From Pelagibacteraceae bacterium (lineage in GTDB: Bacteria; Pseudomonadota; Alphaproteobacteria; HIMB59; GCA-002718135), in contig PBDW01000007.1 in NCBI GenBank assembly GCA_002717485.1, positions 62,001 through 126,000 of the forward strand: DNA of 64,000 nucleotides, read 5' to 3'. Shown piece by piece: positions 40,574 to 51,880 of this stretch. The position numbers and the translations under genes were made by a program. A model generated the notes under the pieces. It made no database searches. It saw only the letters and a list, made by a program, of their open reading frames with translations, and was not told the origin of the DNA. Position 1 is the first letter of the stretch, and each line of letters opens with the position of its first letter.

Positions 40574-42481
40574 TTGATTTATTTAATAGTGTTTTTACCG
40601 TTACTAGGTTTTTTGTTTTCATCTATTATTGGGAACAAATTAAATAATAAATTCTCTCAATATATTACCTCAGGTTTTCTTATTTTATCAGCTTTTTTTT
40701 CCTGGATAATTTTTTATAAATTTTTAATAAATAAAGAAAATATAGATCTTATTATGATTAACTGGATTAATTCTGGAGATTTTAAGGTAGATTGGGCTAT
40801 TAGAATAGATGCGCTTTCAATAATTATGCTTATGGTGGTAAGCAATATTTCAGCACTAATTCATATTTATTCTATCGGTTATATGTCTAAAGACCCCTCA
40901 ATACCGAGATTTATGGGATATTTAAGCTTGTTTACATTTTTTATGTTAGCATTAGTTACAAGCAATAATCTTTTACAATTGTTTTTTGGATGGGAAGGTG
41001 TAGGCTTAGCTTCATATCTTCTTATAGGTTTTTGGCATCATAAAGAAACTGCAAACAATGCTGCAATTAAAGCTTTTATAGTAAATCGCATAGGTGACTT
41101 TAGTTTTGTTATTGGGATAGTTGGAATATATTTTATATTTGGAACTTTAGAATTTGATGAAATATTTAATCAAGTAGACCTTTATAAGGAATCACAATTT
41201 AATTTTGTTGGCATAGAAATTTCAACATTAAATTTTTTATGTACATTATTATTTATTGGCGCAATGGGTAAATCTGCCCAAATTGGTCTACATGTTTGGT
41301 TGCCGGATGCTATGGAGGGACCAACACCTGTTTCTGCGTTAATTCATGCAGCTACTATGGTAACGGCAGGGGTTTTTATGGTTGCAAGAATGAGTCCACT
41401 TTTTATAAGTGCAAATACAGCAAGTAACATTATAATATTAATTGGGGCATTGACTGCAATATTTGCAGCATTAATTGCACTTACTCAAAATGATATAAAG
41501 AAAGTTATCGCTTATTCAACTTGCAGTCAATTAGGATATATGTTTGTTGCTGCTGGTGTCGGAGCATATAATGCAGCTATATTTCATTTGACAACTCATG
41601 CTTTTTTTAAAGCTTTACTTTTTCTTAGTGCAGGCTCAGTAATTCACGCATTAGGAAATGAACAAAATATGCAAAAAATGGGTGGTTTAGCAAAAAAAAT
41701 TCCTATTACTGCTTCGATGATGTGGATAGGATCACTCGCAATAATAGGATTTCCCTTTCTTTCCGGATATTATTCTAAAGAAAGTATAATTGAATCTGCA
41801 TATTTTGCTAATACCTCATTTGGAAATCTTGCATATTATGTTGGCATTATCACTTCTGGACTAACTGCATTCTATTCTTGGAGATTAATTTTTTTAACAT
41901 TTTATGGCAAAAACAGATCAGAACAAGATCTATTTAATAAGGCACATGAATCCCCATTAGTAATGATATTTCCTTTAATACTTTTATCTTTTGGTTCAAT
42001 TTTTGTTGGAGTTGTCTGTTATGATTTATTTATTGGAAATAACTCAATAAATTTCTGGGGTAACTCTATTATAGTAATAGAAAAATATAGTAATCATATG
42101 CCATTTACTCAATTATTACTTGGAAAACTTTTTATTTCAATAGGTATAATTTTGGCAACAGTTTTTTATTTTTATAGAAATGACTTGCCAAAAAAATTAT
42201 CAACTAAATATAATTATTTATACAATATTTTAATTAATAAATTTTATTTTGATTTTATATATAATAAAATTTTTGTAATAAGTTCACATAATTTAGGAAA
42301 ATTACTTTGGAAACAGGGCGACGAAAAAACTATTGATGGTTTTGGACCAGATGGTTTATCAAAAGTTATTGATAAACTTTCCTTAATTGCTGGAAGGTTT
42401 CAAACAGGATATTTATATCATTATGCCTTTGTTATGCTAATAGGATTGGTTGGATTTCTAACCTGGTATCTTTATGTTTAA
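40574..42481 (+). CDS. nuoL: NADH-quinone oxidoreductase subunit L
   Basis: FFGWEGVGLASYLLIGFWHHKETANNAAIKAFIVNRIGDF, LPDAMEGPTPVSALIHAATMVTAGVFMVAR. Confidence 0.96.
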   Translation: MIYLIVFLPLLGFLFSSIIGNKLNNKFSQYITSGFLILSAFFSWIIFYKFLINKENIDLIMINWINSGDFKVDWAIRIDALSIIMLMVVSNISALIHIYSIGYMSKDPSIPRFMGYLSLFTFFMLALVTSNNLLQLFFGWEGVGLASYLLIGFWHHKETANNAAIKAFIVNRIGDFSFVIGIVGIYFIFGTLEFDEIFNQVDLYKESQFNFVGIEISTLNFLCTLLFIGAMGKSAQIGLHVWLPDAMEGPTPVSALIHAATMVTAGVFMVARMSPLFISANTASNIIILIGALTAIFAALIALTQNDIKKVIAYSTCSQLGYMFVAAGVGAYNAAIFHLTTHAFFKALLFLSAGSVIHALGNEQNMQKMGGLAKKIPITASMMWIGSLAIIGFPFLSGYYSKESIIESAYFANTSFGNLAYYVGIITSGLTAFYSWRLIFLTFYGKNRSEQDLFNKAHESPLVMIFPLILLSFGSIFVGVVCYDLFIGNNSINFWGNSIIVIEKYSNHMPFTQLLLGKLFISIGIILATVFYFYRNDLPKKLSTKYNYLYNILINKFYFDFIYNKIFVISSHNLGKLLWKQGDEKTIDGFGPDGLSKVIDKLSLIAGRFQTGYLYHYAFVMLIGLVGFLTWYLYV

Positions 42482-43967
42482 TTTTATTTATAATATACCT
42501 ATTTTATCAATTGTTATATTTTTACCTCTAATTGGCGCATTTACTATATTTCTACTACCAAATAAAAATAATTCTAATTTAGTTAAAATAACTGCATTAT
42601 TTTTCTCATTTTTGACATTTATTTTTAGCATTCTAATTTGGATAAATTTTGATAATAATATTAGCGAATACCAATTTGTAGAAAAAATTAAGTGGTTTGG
42701 AAATTTTAATTTTTATTATCATATAGGTATTGATGGCATATCTTTATTTCTTGTTCTTCTTAGTACTTTTTTAACTCCTATATGTGTTCTTGCTAGCTGG
42801 AATAATATTAAGGTTAAAATTAAAGAATATATGATTGCCTTTTTAATTCTTGAAACTCTAATAATTGGAATGTTTTTATGTATTGACTTGCTTCTTTTTT
42901 ATATATTTTTTGAAAGCGTTTTAATACCAATGTTTTTAATTATTGGAATTTGGGGTGGATCTAACAGAGTATACGCTTCTTTTAAATTCTTTTTATATAC
43001 TCTTTTAGGTTCAGTTTTAATGCTTCTTGCTGTTATTTATATATATCAGCAAAGTGGCACTATGGATATAAGGGAACTTCAGAATCATAACTTTACTGAT
43101 AACTCTGAATACTGGCTTTGGTTAGCATTTTTTGCATCTTTTGCAGTAAAAATTCCTATGTGGCCTTTTCATACCTGGTTACCGGATGCACATGTAGAAG
43201 CGCCAACAGCAGGTTCAGTAATATTAGCTGGAATTCTTCTTAAAATGGGAGGTTATGGTTTTATTAGATTTTCACTTGGTATTTTTCCAGTTGCATCTAA
43301 TTTTTTTTCAACATATGTAATTATTTTAAGTATTATAGCAATAATTTATACATCATTCGTTGCACTTGCCCAAAAAGATATAAAAAAGCTTATAGCATAT
43401 TCTTCGGTAGCCCATATGGGTATAGTTACGATTGGAATTTTTATTTTCAATCAACAGGGTATTGAAGGTGCTATGATACAAATGATCAGTCACGGAATAG
43501 TATCTGCCGCACTCTTTTTATCAGTTGGAGTTTTATATGATAGGATGCATACAAGAGAAATATCTTTTTATGGAGGAATAGTTAAAAATATGCCAAAATA
43601 TGCTGTATTCTTTATGATTTTTACCCTATCTTCAATTGGTTTACCAGGTACTAGCGGATTTATAGGTGAGTTTTTAACTATTCTAGGCGCATATAAATTT
43701 AATATTTTAGTTTCTATTTTTGCTGCTACAGGAATTATTCTTGGAGCAATGTATATGCTATATCTTTATAAAAGAATATTTTTTGGAAAAATAACTAATT
43801 CAAAATTAGAAATTATAACTGATTTGAATTTTAGAGAAACAATTATTCTTGCACCAATAATAATTCTAATTTTCTGGATTGGTCTTTACCCAAATAGCTT
43901 TTTGGATCCAATGCATGCACCTCTTGAAAATATTATAACAAATTATGAGAATAAAATTATAAGTTAA
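42474..43967 (+). CDS. nuoM: NADH-quinone oxidoreductase subunit M
   Basis: IGIDGISLFLVLLSTFLTP, MWPFHTWLPDAHVEAPTAGSVILAGILLKMGGYGF. Confidence 0.96.
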   Translation: MFNFIYNIPILSIVIFLPLIGAFTIFLLPNKNNSNLVKITALFFSFLTFIFSILIWINFDNNISEYQFVEKIKWFGNFNFYYHIGIDGISLFLVLLSTFLTPICVLASWNNIKVKIKEYMIAFLILETLIIGMFLCIDLLLFYIFFESVLIPMFLIIGIWGGSNRVYASFKFFLYTLLGSVLMLLAVIYIYQQSGTMDIRELQNHNFTDNSEYWLWLAFFASFAVKIPMWPFHTWLPDAHVEAPTAGSVILAGILLKMGGYGFIRFSLGIFPVASNFFSTYVIILSIIAIIYTSFVALAQKDIKKLIAYSSVAHMGIVTIGIFIFNQQGIEGAMIQMISHGIVSAALFLSVGVLYDRMHTREISFYGGIVKNMPKYAVFFMIFTLSSIGLPGTSGFIGEFLTILGAYKFNILVSIFAATGIILGAMYMLYLYKRIFFGKITNSKLEIITDLNFRETIILAPIIILIFWIGLYPNSFLDPMHAPLENIITNYENKIIS

Positions 43968-43968
43968 T

Positions 43969-45405
43969 ATGCCATATATAAATTCTATAATGTTTCTACC
44001 AGAATTAATTCTTACAATAGGAACTTTATTTATATTAACAGTTTCAACTTTTTTAAAAAATATATCATTTAAATTTTCTTTCAATGCATCAATCTTACTT
44101 TTAGTTTTCTCTTTATATTCAGTTACCTTTGATATTGATACAAATCTTTTTAATTATGATAATTTCTTTGACAACGGCGCATTTATTGATTTTATTAAAA
44201 TTCTAATTCTTTTTGGAACATTGGTATTCTTTCTATTTTCTGAGGAATATTTTTATGATCTGAATCTAGATAAATTTGAAATACCTATATTAATATTATT
44301 TTCTGTTCTCGGTATGATGATAATGATATCTTGCAATAATTTAATTTCCATGTACTTAGGCATAGAGCTTCAAAGTTTATCTTTATATATTCTTGCCAGT
44401 ATAAATAAGAAATCAATTAAATCTACCGAGGCAGGATTAAAATATTTTATTTTAGGAGCACTTTCTTCTGGTATATTACTTTACGGATGCTCACTTATTT
44501 ATGGATTTACAGGTGCACTCAACTTTCAAGAAATAGAATTAAAATTAAGCGTACTCCCACAATTAGATTTAGGATTAATTTTTGGTTTAGTTTTCATTAT
44601 CGTTTCATTGGCGTTTAAAGTTTCTGCAGTACCATTTCATATGTGGACACCGGATGTGTATGAAGGTTCTCCCACACCTATTACTGCTTTTTTTGCAATT
44701 GTAACGAAAATCGTTGCAGTTGGTTTACTAATAAGATTTTTAATATTACCTTTTGGACAATTTGTAGATGATTGGTCACAAATAATTATATTTTTATCAA
44801 TCTCTTCAATGATTCTAGGCGCTCTTGCAGCTATGACACAAAATAATATCAATAGACTTCTAGCTTACAGTTCAATTGGCCATATAGGTTATATGTTAAT
44901 AGGCTTGGCTACAGGTGCTGAAACAGGAATAAGGGGAATAATTATTTATTTGTGCATTTATTTATTTATGAATGCAGCTGTATTTACAATTTTATTATCA
45001 ATTAAAATTAATGGTAAATATATAGAAAATATTAAAAGTTTTGCCGGGTTAAGCAAAAAATATCCAATTATTTCTTTTATAATTTCAATTATGATGTTTT
45101 CAATGGCCGGCATTCCACCATTTGCAGGATTCTTTTCTAAATTTTATATTTTTATTTCAGCACTTGAATCTAAATTAGTATTTTTAGCAATTATTGGTGT
45201 TTTAAGTAGCGTTGTGGCAGCATTTTATTACATAAGAATTGTTAAGATTATTTATTTTGACGATGGATTAGATAATTTTGAAGTTATTTTAAATTTTAGA
45301 AGAAAACTTATTATCTTTATTTCGACAATTTTTATAGCATTTTTTATAATTGCACCATCTTATATAATTGACACAGCTCAAGAATTATCAAAAACAATTT
45401 TTTAA
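43969..45405 (+). CDS. nuoN: NADH-quinone oxidoreductase subunit N
   Basis: YLGIELQSLSLYILASI, VPFHMWTPDVYEGSPTPITAFFAIVTK, NINRLLAYSSIGHIGYMLIG. Confidence 0.96.
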   Translation: MPYINSIMFLPELILTIGTLFILTVSTFLKNISFKFSFNASILLLVFSLYSVTFDIDTNLFNYDNFFDNGAFIDFIKILILFGTLVFFLFSEEYFYDLNLDKFEIPILILFSVLGMMIMISCNNLISMYLGIELQSLSLYILASINKKSIKSTEAGLKYFILGALSSGILLYGCSLIYGFTGALNFQEIELKLSVLPQLDLGLIFGLVFIIVSLAFKVSAVPFHMWTPDVYEGSPTPITAFFAIVTKIVAVGLLIRFLILPFGQFVDDWSQIIIFLSISSMILGALAAMTQNNINRLLAYSSIGHIGYMLIGLATGAETGIRGIIIYLCIYLFMNAAVFTILLSIKINGKYIENIKSFAGLSKKYPIISFIISIMMFSMAGIPPFAGFFSKFYIFISALESKLVFLAIIGVLSSVVAAFYYIRIVKIIYFDDGLDNFEVILNFRRKLIIFISTIFIAFFIIAPSYIIDTAQELSKTIF

Positions 45406-45412
45406 TTTCTAT

Positions 45413-46162
45413 ATGGAATATAAATACTTATTAGATTTATGTAAAAAGAAAAATATTGAGTTTTATTATTTTGAAAAAGTTAACTCAACTATGGATGTTT
45501 CAAAAAAATTATTTTTTGAAAATAAAAGTACATTACTAATTTGCTCAGCACAACAAACTTCAGGAAGAGGTAGGTTGGGTAATAAATGGATAAGTAACAA
45601 GGGAAATATTTTTTTTTCTTTGAGATTTGTTCCAAAAGTTGATTTAAAAAAATTTTATCAAATTGGTATTTTAAGTTGTATATCTATTAAAAAAACCCTA
45701 AAAAAATTTGGAATATCAAATGTTTCAATTAAATGGCCAAATGACATAATTGTTGAAAATATGAAAATCGGCGGTGTTTTAACGGAAACTTTTTTTAAAA
45801 ATAATTATAATTATTGCACAGTTGGTATCGGCATAAATTTTATAAATTCTCCAACTATCAAAAAATATTCAACTACATATATAAAAAAATATAATTCTTC
45901 GATTAATTTTGAAATATTTTTAACCTTTCTTATTAAAATGATTATTAATTCTTATAACAAATGGAATGATTCCAAATACAACAATCTAATTGACGAATAT
46001 AAAAAATCGTTAATTTTTTTTGGGAAAGAAGTTATTATAAATAATAATAATAATTTAATTAAAGGCATACTTATTGATGTTACTAAAGATGGTTATTTAG
46101 TTCTAAATTCAAATAATAAAAAAAGAATTATTCAGTCAGGTTTTATAGAATTTAAATTATGA
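45413..46162 (+). CDS. birA: Biotin--[acetyl-CoA-carboxylase] ligase
   Basis: KVNSTMDVSKKLFFENKSTLLICSAQQTSGRGRLGNKWISNKGNIFFSLRF, KWPNDIIVENMKIGGVLTE. ATG at 45413 preferred over 45368, which is inside nuoN. Confidence 0.92.
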   Translation: MEYKYLLDLCKKKNIEFYYFEKVNSTMDVSKKLFFENKSTLLICSAQQTSGRGRLGNKWISNKGNIFFSLRFVPKVDLKKFYQIGILSCISIKKTLKKFGISNVSIKWPNDIIVENMKIGGVLTETFFKNNYNYCTVGIGINFINSPTIKKYSTTYIKKYNSSINFEIFLTFLIKMIINSYNKWNDSKYNNLIDEYKKSLIFFGKEVIINNNNNLIKGILIDVTKDGYLVLNSNNKKRIIQSGFIEFKL

Positions 46163-46923
46163 TAGTTGTTGATTTAGGAAATACAAATATAGTAATAGGT
46201 TTTTTTGATAAATCTAAGCTTAAAAAGATACTTAGATTTGAGACTAAAAAATTTAAATTTAATAAAATATTAATCTTAAATATTCAAAAAGAATTAAAAA
46301 AATATAAATTTAATAAAAATTATCAATTGATTATTCTTGGATCAGTGGTTCCTAGAAAAAATATAGAAATAAAAAAAATTGCAACTAATATCAATTGGAA
46401 AATTATAGACATTAAGGGTAGTAATATCATCTTACCTTTAAAAATAAAATTTTACCCACACAATCATATTGGTGCAGATAGAATAGCAAATTCAGTAGCT
46501 GCTATTAATTATTATTCTAAAAATTGTATTATAGTTGATTTTGGAACCGCAACTACATTTGATATAATTAAAAATGAAACATATATAGGTGGTGTAATTA
46601 CGCCAGGAATAGAATTATCAAACATTATTTTAGGCCAATATGCTGCCAAATTAAAGAAAATCAAAATAAAAAAAATAAAAAATATAATTGGAAGAAATAC
46701 GCTTGAAGCAATGCAAAGTGGTTTTTATTGGGGATATACTGCACTTATTGAAGGAATTCTAAAAAAAATAATCACTAAAGAAAGAAACTATAAACCAGTA
46801 ATAATTTTTACTGGAGGTTTAGCATCTACATACTCTAATGAGTTAAATTATAAAATTATTGAAGATGATAAATTGACATTAAGAGGCTTGTATCATATTG
46901 GGCTATCAAATGTTAAATCATAA
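46159..46923 (+). CDS. coaX: Type III pantothenate kinase
   Basis: MIVVDLGNTNIVIGFFD, HNHIGADRIANSVAAI, IIVDFGTATTFDII, GGVITPGIELS. Confidence 0.93.
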   Translation: MIVVDLGNTNIVIGFFDKSKLKKILRFETKKFKFNKILILNIQKELKKYKFNKNYQLIILGSVVPRKNIEIKKIATNINWKIIDIKGSNIILPLKIKFYPHNHIGADRIANSVAAINYYSKNCIIVDFGTATTFDIIKNETYIGGVITPGIELSNIILGQYAAKLKKIKIKKIKNIIGRNTLEAMQSGFYWGYTALIEGILKKIITKERNYKPVIIFTGGLASTYSNELNYKIIEDDKLTLRGLYHIGLSNVKS

Positions 46924-48586
46924 TATTCTAATAAATTCTGATACAACAAAGGGATTGTACTTTCTCCCTGTTGGCGGTGTTGGAGAAATAGGGGCTAATT
47001 GTTACTTATATTGTTGTGATGATTCTTGGATAATGATTGACCTTGGAATATCATTTGCTGATGATCAATATCCCGGAATTGATCTTCTTGTTCCGAGATT
47101 AGATATTTTAGATTATTTAAAAAATAAACTTAAAGCTATAATTATTAGTCATGCGCATGAAGATCATGCAGGAGCGCTCTCATACTTCACTGATAAAATT
47201 AAATGTCCAATATATGCAACTAATTTTGCTTGTAATATGATTAAGCAAAAAATGAAAGAAAATAAAAAAATTGATTCAATTAAACTAAAAAAAATAGATA
47301 TAAACAAATCTTTAAAATTTAAAAATTTTGAATTAGATTTTATAAGCACTACTCACTCTATACCAGAACCATATGCAATAAGAATTAAAACATCATACGG
47401 CAATATTTTACATACGGCTGATTGGAAAATTGATGATAAACCTGTAATTGGAAATAAATTTGATTCTACACCATTCACAAAATTAGGTGATGAGGGAGTT
47501 TTAGCATTAATAGGTGATTCTACTAATGCACAAATATCAGGGTATTCTAAATCTGAAAATGAAGTTAATAAACATCTCCCTAAGTTATTTTCTAGATATT
47601 CAGGAAGAATCGTTATAACTTGCTTTTCCTCAAATATTGCTAGAATCAAAAGTATTATTAATGCTGCTAAGGAAAATAACAGAAAAGTTTCAATAGCAGG
47701 TAGAAGTATTGACAGAACAATTGAAGCTGCCAGACAAAGCGGCTATTTTGATGAGATTGAGTCAATAATTCATGAAGATAAATTAAAATATGTTTCTAAA
47801 GAGGAATTAGTTATAATTTGTACTGGCAGCCAAGGTGAAAAAAGATCCGCGTTATATAGAATGGCATATAACTCTCACCAACATATCAAACTTGAAAATG
47901 GTGACGTAGTTATTTTTTCATCAAGGGATATTCCTGGAAATGAGAAAAGTATCAATAATTTAAAAAATCTAATTATTAGACAAAAAGTAGATATAGTGAC
48001 TGGCGATGAAGAAATGGTCCACGTTTCAGGACATGGATATGCAGATGAATTAAAGGATATGTATCAATGGACCAGACCTTATGTAGCTGTGCCTGTTCAT
48101 GGTGAATATTTACATTTAGTAGAACATGCAAAAATTGCCCAATCATGTCAGGTTCCTGTAACAAAAATATTAGATAATGGTTTATTATTAAAAATAGCTC
48201 CTAATAAACCAGAAATAATTGAAAAAATAGATACTGGAAAAATGGTTGTAGAAGGTAAAAATATTTATAATTCAGAATCTGATTTTATAAGAGAGAGGAA
48301 GAAATATTCATATGACGGTATATTTATGGTGACCTTATTACTTCATAAGGACAAATCAATTGATAAAAATATTACAATTACTCAATATGGCCTCGCTATC
48401 GATAATATGAAAAATATAATTGATAACTTTAAATTAGAATTTACAAATCAATATATTAATCTAAAAAAAGAAAAGAAATTTGATGATAGCCATATACAGG
48501 CTCTATCAAAAAAGGTTATTAGATCATATTTTAATAGAGAATACAAAAAAAAACCTGAAGTTCAAACTCATATCATACATATTTAA
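46910..48586 (+). CDS. rnj: Ribonuclease J (metallo-beta-lactamase/beta-CASP)
   Basis: LYFLPVGGVGEIGANCYLYCCDDSWIMIDLGISF, IISHAHEDHAGAL, HGEYLHLVEHAKIA. Start probably ATG 46910; ORF extends to 46898. Confidence 0.9.
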   Translation: MLNHNILINSDTTKGLYFLPVGGVGEIGANCYLYCCDDSWIMIDLGISFADDQYPGIDLLVPRLDILDYLKNKLKAIIISHAHEDHAGALSYFTDKIKCPIYATNFACNMIKQKMKENKKIDSIKLKKIDINKSLKFKNFELDFISTTHSIPEPYAIRIKTSYGNILHTADWKIDDKPVIGNKFDSTPFTKLGDEGVLALIGDSTNAQISGYSKSENEVNKHLPKLFSRYSGRIVITCFSSNIARIKSIINAAKENNRKVSIAGRSIDRTIEAARQSGYFDEIESIIHEDKLKYVSKEELVIICTGSQGEKRSALYRMAYNSHQHIKLENGDVVIFSSRDIPGNEKSINNLKNLIIRQKVDIVTGDEEMVHVSGHGYADELKDMYQWTRPYVAVPVHGEYLHLVEHAKIAQSCQVPVTKILDNGLLLKIAPNKPEIIEKIDTGKMVVEGKNIYNSESDFIRERKKYSYDGIFMVTLLLHKDKSIDKNITITQYGLAIDNMKNIIDNFKLEFTNQYINLKKEKKFDDSHIQALSKKVIRSYFNREYKKKPEVQTHIIHI

Positions 48587-48643
48587 TTTCAATATTTTAT
48601 ATATTGTATTGTTATGATTATTGAATTAGATTAAATTTTTATA

Positions 48644-49951
48644 ATGAAATATTCTCTTTATTTTGCACCAACTTCAAAAGATGTTCCTAGTGAAGCCGAA
48701 ATAATTTCTCATAAATTAATGATAAGATCTGGAATGATTAAACAATCAAGCGCAGGTATATACTCTTGGTTACCTTTAGGATTTAACGTCCTCAAAAAAA
48801 TTGAGCATATAGTAAGAAAAGAGCAAGAAAAGGCTGGAGCAGTTGAACTGCTAATGCCAACAATGCAATCTGCAGATTTATGGATCAAATCTGGAAGATA
48901 TGATGATTATGGTAAAGAAATGTTAAGAATACAGGATAGGTCCAGTAGACAAATGTTATATGGACCTACAAATGAAGAATTGATTACAGAAATTTTCAGA
49001 TCTTATATAAATTCATATAAAGATCTTCCAAAAAACTTATTTCATATACAGTGGAAATTCCGCGATGAATTAAGACCAAGATTTGGAGTTATGAGAGGAA
49101 GAGAGTTTTTAATGAAAGACAATTATTCTTTTGATTTAACTTTCGAAGAAGCTAAAAAATCATATAATAACATGTATAGATGTTATTTAAAAACTTTTCT
49201 AAAATTAGGATTAACACCCATTGTTCTTAGAGCTGAGTCGGGTGCTATAGGTGGTAACTTAAGTCACGAATTCCAGATATTAGCAAAAACAGGAGAAAGT
49301 ACATTATATTATGATAAAGAATTAGAGAATATTGATCCGTCAAAAGCTAATATTGAAAAATTACAAGATTATTATGCCGCTGTTGATGATCAACATAACC
49401 CATCAGAATGTCCTATAAATGAAAAACAATTAAAAATATCCAAAGGTATTGAAGTTGGCCATATTTTTTATTTTGGAACAAAGTATTCTGAGAAATTAAG
49501 TGCATTGGTTCAAACAAGTGATGGAAAAAATGTACCTGTTGAAATGGGATCATATGGAATAGGGGTTTCAAGATTAGTTGGTGCAATAATAGAAGCTTTT
49601 CATGATTCAAAAGGAATTATTTGGCCTGATCAAGTCGCACCATTTTATGTATCAATTCTAAATCTTAATACTAAGGATTTAAAATGTAATCAGGAATCTG
49701 AAAAAATGTATTCTAATCTTTGTAATATCAACATTGAAACACTTTATGATGATAGAGATATTGCAGCAGGCTCCAAATTTTCAGATCATGATTTAATAGG
49801 CATTCCCTATAAAATAATAATTGGTCCAAGGGATATTAAAGAAGGAAGAGTCGAAATTGAAAATAGAAAAACAGGTAAAAAAAATAAATTGTCAATCGAA
49901 GAAGCTCTAAATTATATTATAAAAAAATCAAAGGATTCTCAAAAATTGTGA
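48644..49951 (+). CDS. proS: Prolyl-tRNA synthetase (short form without insertion editing domain)
   Basis: SEAEIISHKLMIRSGMIKQSSAGIYSWLPLGFNVLKKIE, FHIQWKFRDELRPRFGVMRGREFLMKDNYSF. Confidence 0.94.
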   Translation: MKYSLYFAPTSKDVPSEAEIISHKLMIRSGMIKQSSAGIYSWLPLGFNVLKKIEHIVRKEQEKAGAVELLMPTMQSADLWIKSGRYDDYGKEMLRIQDRSSRQMLYGPTNEELITEIFRSYINSYKDLPKNLFHIQWKFRDELRPRFGVMRGREFLMKDNYSFDLTFEEAKKSYNNMYRCYLKTFLKLGLTPIVLRAESGAIGGNLSHEFQILAKTGESTLYYDKELENIDPSKANIEKLQDYYAAVDDQHNPSECPINEKQLKISKGIEVGHIFYFGTKYSEKLSALVQTSDGKNVPVEMGSYGIGVSRLVGAIIEAFHDSKGIIWPDQVAPFYVSILNLNTKDLKCNQESEKMYSNLCNINIETLYDDRDIAAGSKFSDHDLIGIPYKIIIGPRDIKEGRVEIENRKTGKKNKLSIEEALNYIIKKSKDSQKL

Positions 49952-51204
49952 TACAAAATTTTGAGTATATCCTTTTTAAAAGATTCTTTTTTTCAAAAAA
50001 AAATGAAGGATTAGTTTCTATCATTTCTTGGTTTTCTTTTATAGGCATAGCGATAGGTGTGTCAGTCTTGATTATTGTGATGTCTGTTATGAATGGTTTT
50101 AGAGATGAATTGATTAAAAGAATTATTGGAATTAATGGTCATATAAATATTTATTCATCTTCTGGAGTTATTAATTATAATGATTATAAATTGATTAAAT
50201 CTAATCCTTCATTATCCGATCTTCAATTTAATGCTATTGTCGAACTTCAAGGTTTAATAATTGCTGATGAAAAATCTAAAGGTGTATTTATAAGAGGTAT
50301 GAAAAGTACAGATTTAAAGAATAAAAATAATTTTTCATCTAAAATTAAATATGGAAGATTCTATAAAGATGAATTAAATGAAATGATTATAGGTGAAGAA
50401 CTGGCAAGAATCTTAAATATTACAATTTATGATAAAATTAAAATTGCAATTCCAAAAACTGATAAAACTATATTTGGTAATATACCAAGATTTAAAACGA
50501 TGACTGTTTCTGGAATATTTGACGTTGATATGTACGAATATGATTCCTCTTTTGTTTATATCCCTACTGAAATTGCTCAAAATTTACTACTATTAGAGTA
50601 TTCAGAAATTAATAATATAGAAATTTTTACCAAAAATGCTGATTTAGTTGATGATAATTTAAAATTATTAACAAATTCTATTCTAGTTAACAAGTTTAAT
50701 AATCTTTATCCTGTGACCTGGAAGGACCGAAATAAAAATTTCATTGAAGCCCTTAAAACAGAAAGGAATGTAATGTTTTTAATATTATTATTAATAATTT
50801 TAATTGCATCTTTAAATATTATTTCTGGGTTAGTAATTTTTGTAAAAGACAAAAATAAAGAAATAGGAATTTTACGTACTATGGGTATGTCCAGATTTAG
50901 TGTTATGAAAATATTCTTTTTAATTGGTTCGACAATAGGTATAATTGGTACCATCATTGGTGTTTTATTTGGAATATTATTTTGTATTAATATAACAAGA
51001 ATACAAGGTTTTTTAGAAAATCTATTTAATGCAAATTTATTTTCATCTGAAATATATTATCTTTCTTCACTACCTGCAAGAATTGATTATTTTGAAGTAA
51101 TGTTAATTGCTATTTTAGGTTTATTATTAACATTTTTATCAACTATTTATCCGGCTTTAAAATCTTCTAAAATTAATCCAATAGAGGTTATTAGAAATGA
51201 ATAA
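49948..51204 (+). CDS. lolC: Lipoprotein-releasing ABC transporter permease (LolC/LolE family)
   Basis: FKRFFFSKKNEGLVSIISWFSFIGIAIGVSVLIIVMSVMNGFRDELIKRIIGINGHI; C-term FLSTIYPALKSSKINPIEVIRNE. Confidence 0.88.
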   Translation: MIQNFEYILFKRFFFSKKNEGLVSIISWFSFIGIAIGVSVLIIVMSVMNGFRDELIKRIIGINGHINIYSSSGVINYNDYKLIKSNPSLSDLQFNAIVELQGLIIADEKSKGVFIRGMKSTDLKNKNNFSSKIKYGRFYKDELNEMIIGEELARILNITIYDKIKIAIPKTDKTIFGNIPRFKTMTVSGIFDVDMYEYDSSFVYIPTEIAQNLLLLEYSEINNIEIFTKNADLVDDNLKLLTNSILVNKFNNLYPVTWKDRNKNFIEALKTERNVMFLILLLIILIASLNIISGLVIFVKDKNKEIGILRTMGMSRFSVMKIFFLIGSTIGIIGTIIGVLFGILFCINITRIQGFLENLFNANLFSSEIYYLSSLPARIDYFEVMLIAILGLLLTFLSTIYPALKSSKINPIEVIRNE

Positions 51205-51877
51205 CTTAATTTCAATAAAGAAACTAAATAAATCATATAACAACGCAGGTTCTTCAATTAATGTTTTAAAAGATATTGACCTAGAAATTAAGATTGGTGA
51301 TTTTTTATCTATTGTGGGACCTTCTGGTTCAGGAAAAACAACATTATTAAATATTATTGGCACATTAGATAATTTTCAAGAAGGCATTTTCTTTTTTGAT
51401 GGTATTAACATTTTAAAATTAAATGAAAATCAAAAAAATGTTTTAAGAAATACGAATATTGGATTTATTCATCAGTTTCACTATTTGATCCATGAACTTT
51501 CAAGTATTGAAAATGTGATTTTACCTCTTTTAATAGCAAAAAAAAATTATAAAAAATCAATTATTGATTCCACATTAATTTTAGAGGAATTTGGACTAAA
51601 AGATAAAATAAATGTTAAAACTAAGTTTTTATCTGGAGGTGAGCAACAAAGAGTTTCAATTGCAAGAGCTATGGTAAATAAGCCAAAATTAATAATAGCA
51701 GATGAAATGACTGGTAATTTAGATGAAAAAAATTCAGAAAATGTATTTAATTTTTTTATTGAAAAAGCAAAATCAGTAAATCAGGCAGTTATTTTTGTTA
51801 CTCACAATTTAAAATTGGCTTCATTAGCTAAATCTAAATATAAACTTGAAAATGGTTTTTTGAACGAATACAATTAA
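51197..51877 (+). CDS. lolD: Lipoprotein-releasing ABC transporter ATP-binding protein
   Basis: VGPSGSGKTTLLNIIGTLD, FLSGGEQQRVSIARAMVNKPKLIIADEMTGNLD. Confidence 0.92.
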   Translation: MNNLISIKKLNKSYNNAGSSINVLKDIDLEIKIGDFLSIVGPSGSGKTTLLNIIGTLDNFQEGIFFFDGINILKLNENQKNVLRNTNIGFIHQFHYLIHELSSIENVILPLLIAKKNYKKSIIDSTLILEEFGLKDKINVKTKFLSGGEQQRVSIARAMVNKPKLIIADEMTGNLDEKNSENVFNFFIEKAKSVNQAVIFVTHNLKLASLAKSKYKLENGFLNEYN

Positions 51878-51880
51878 TAA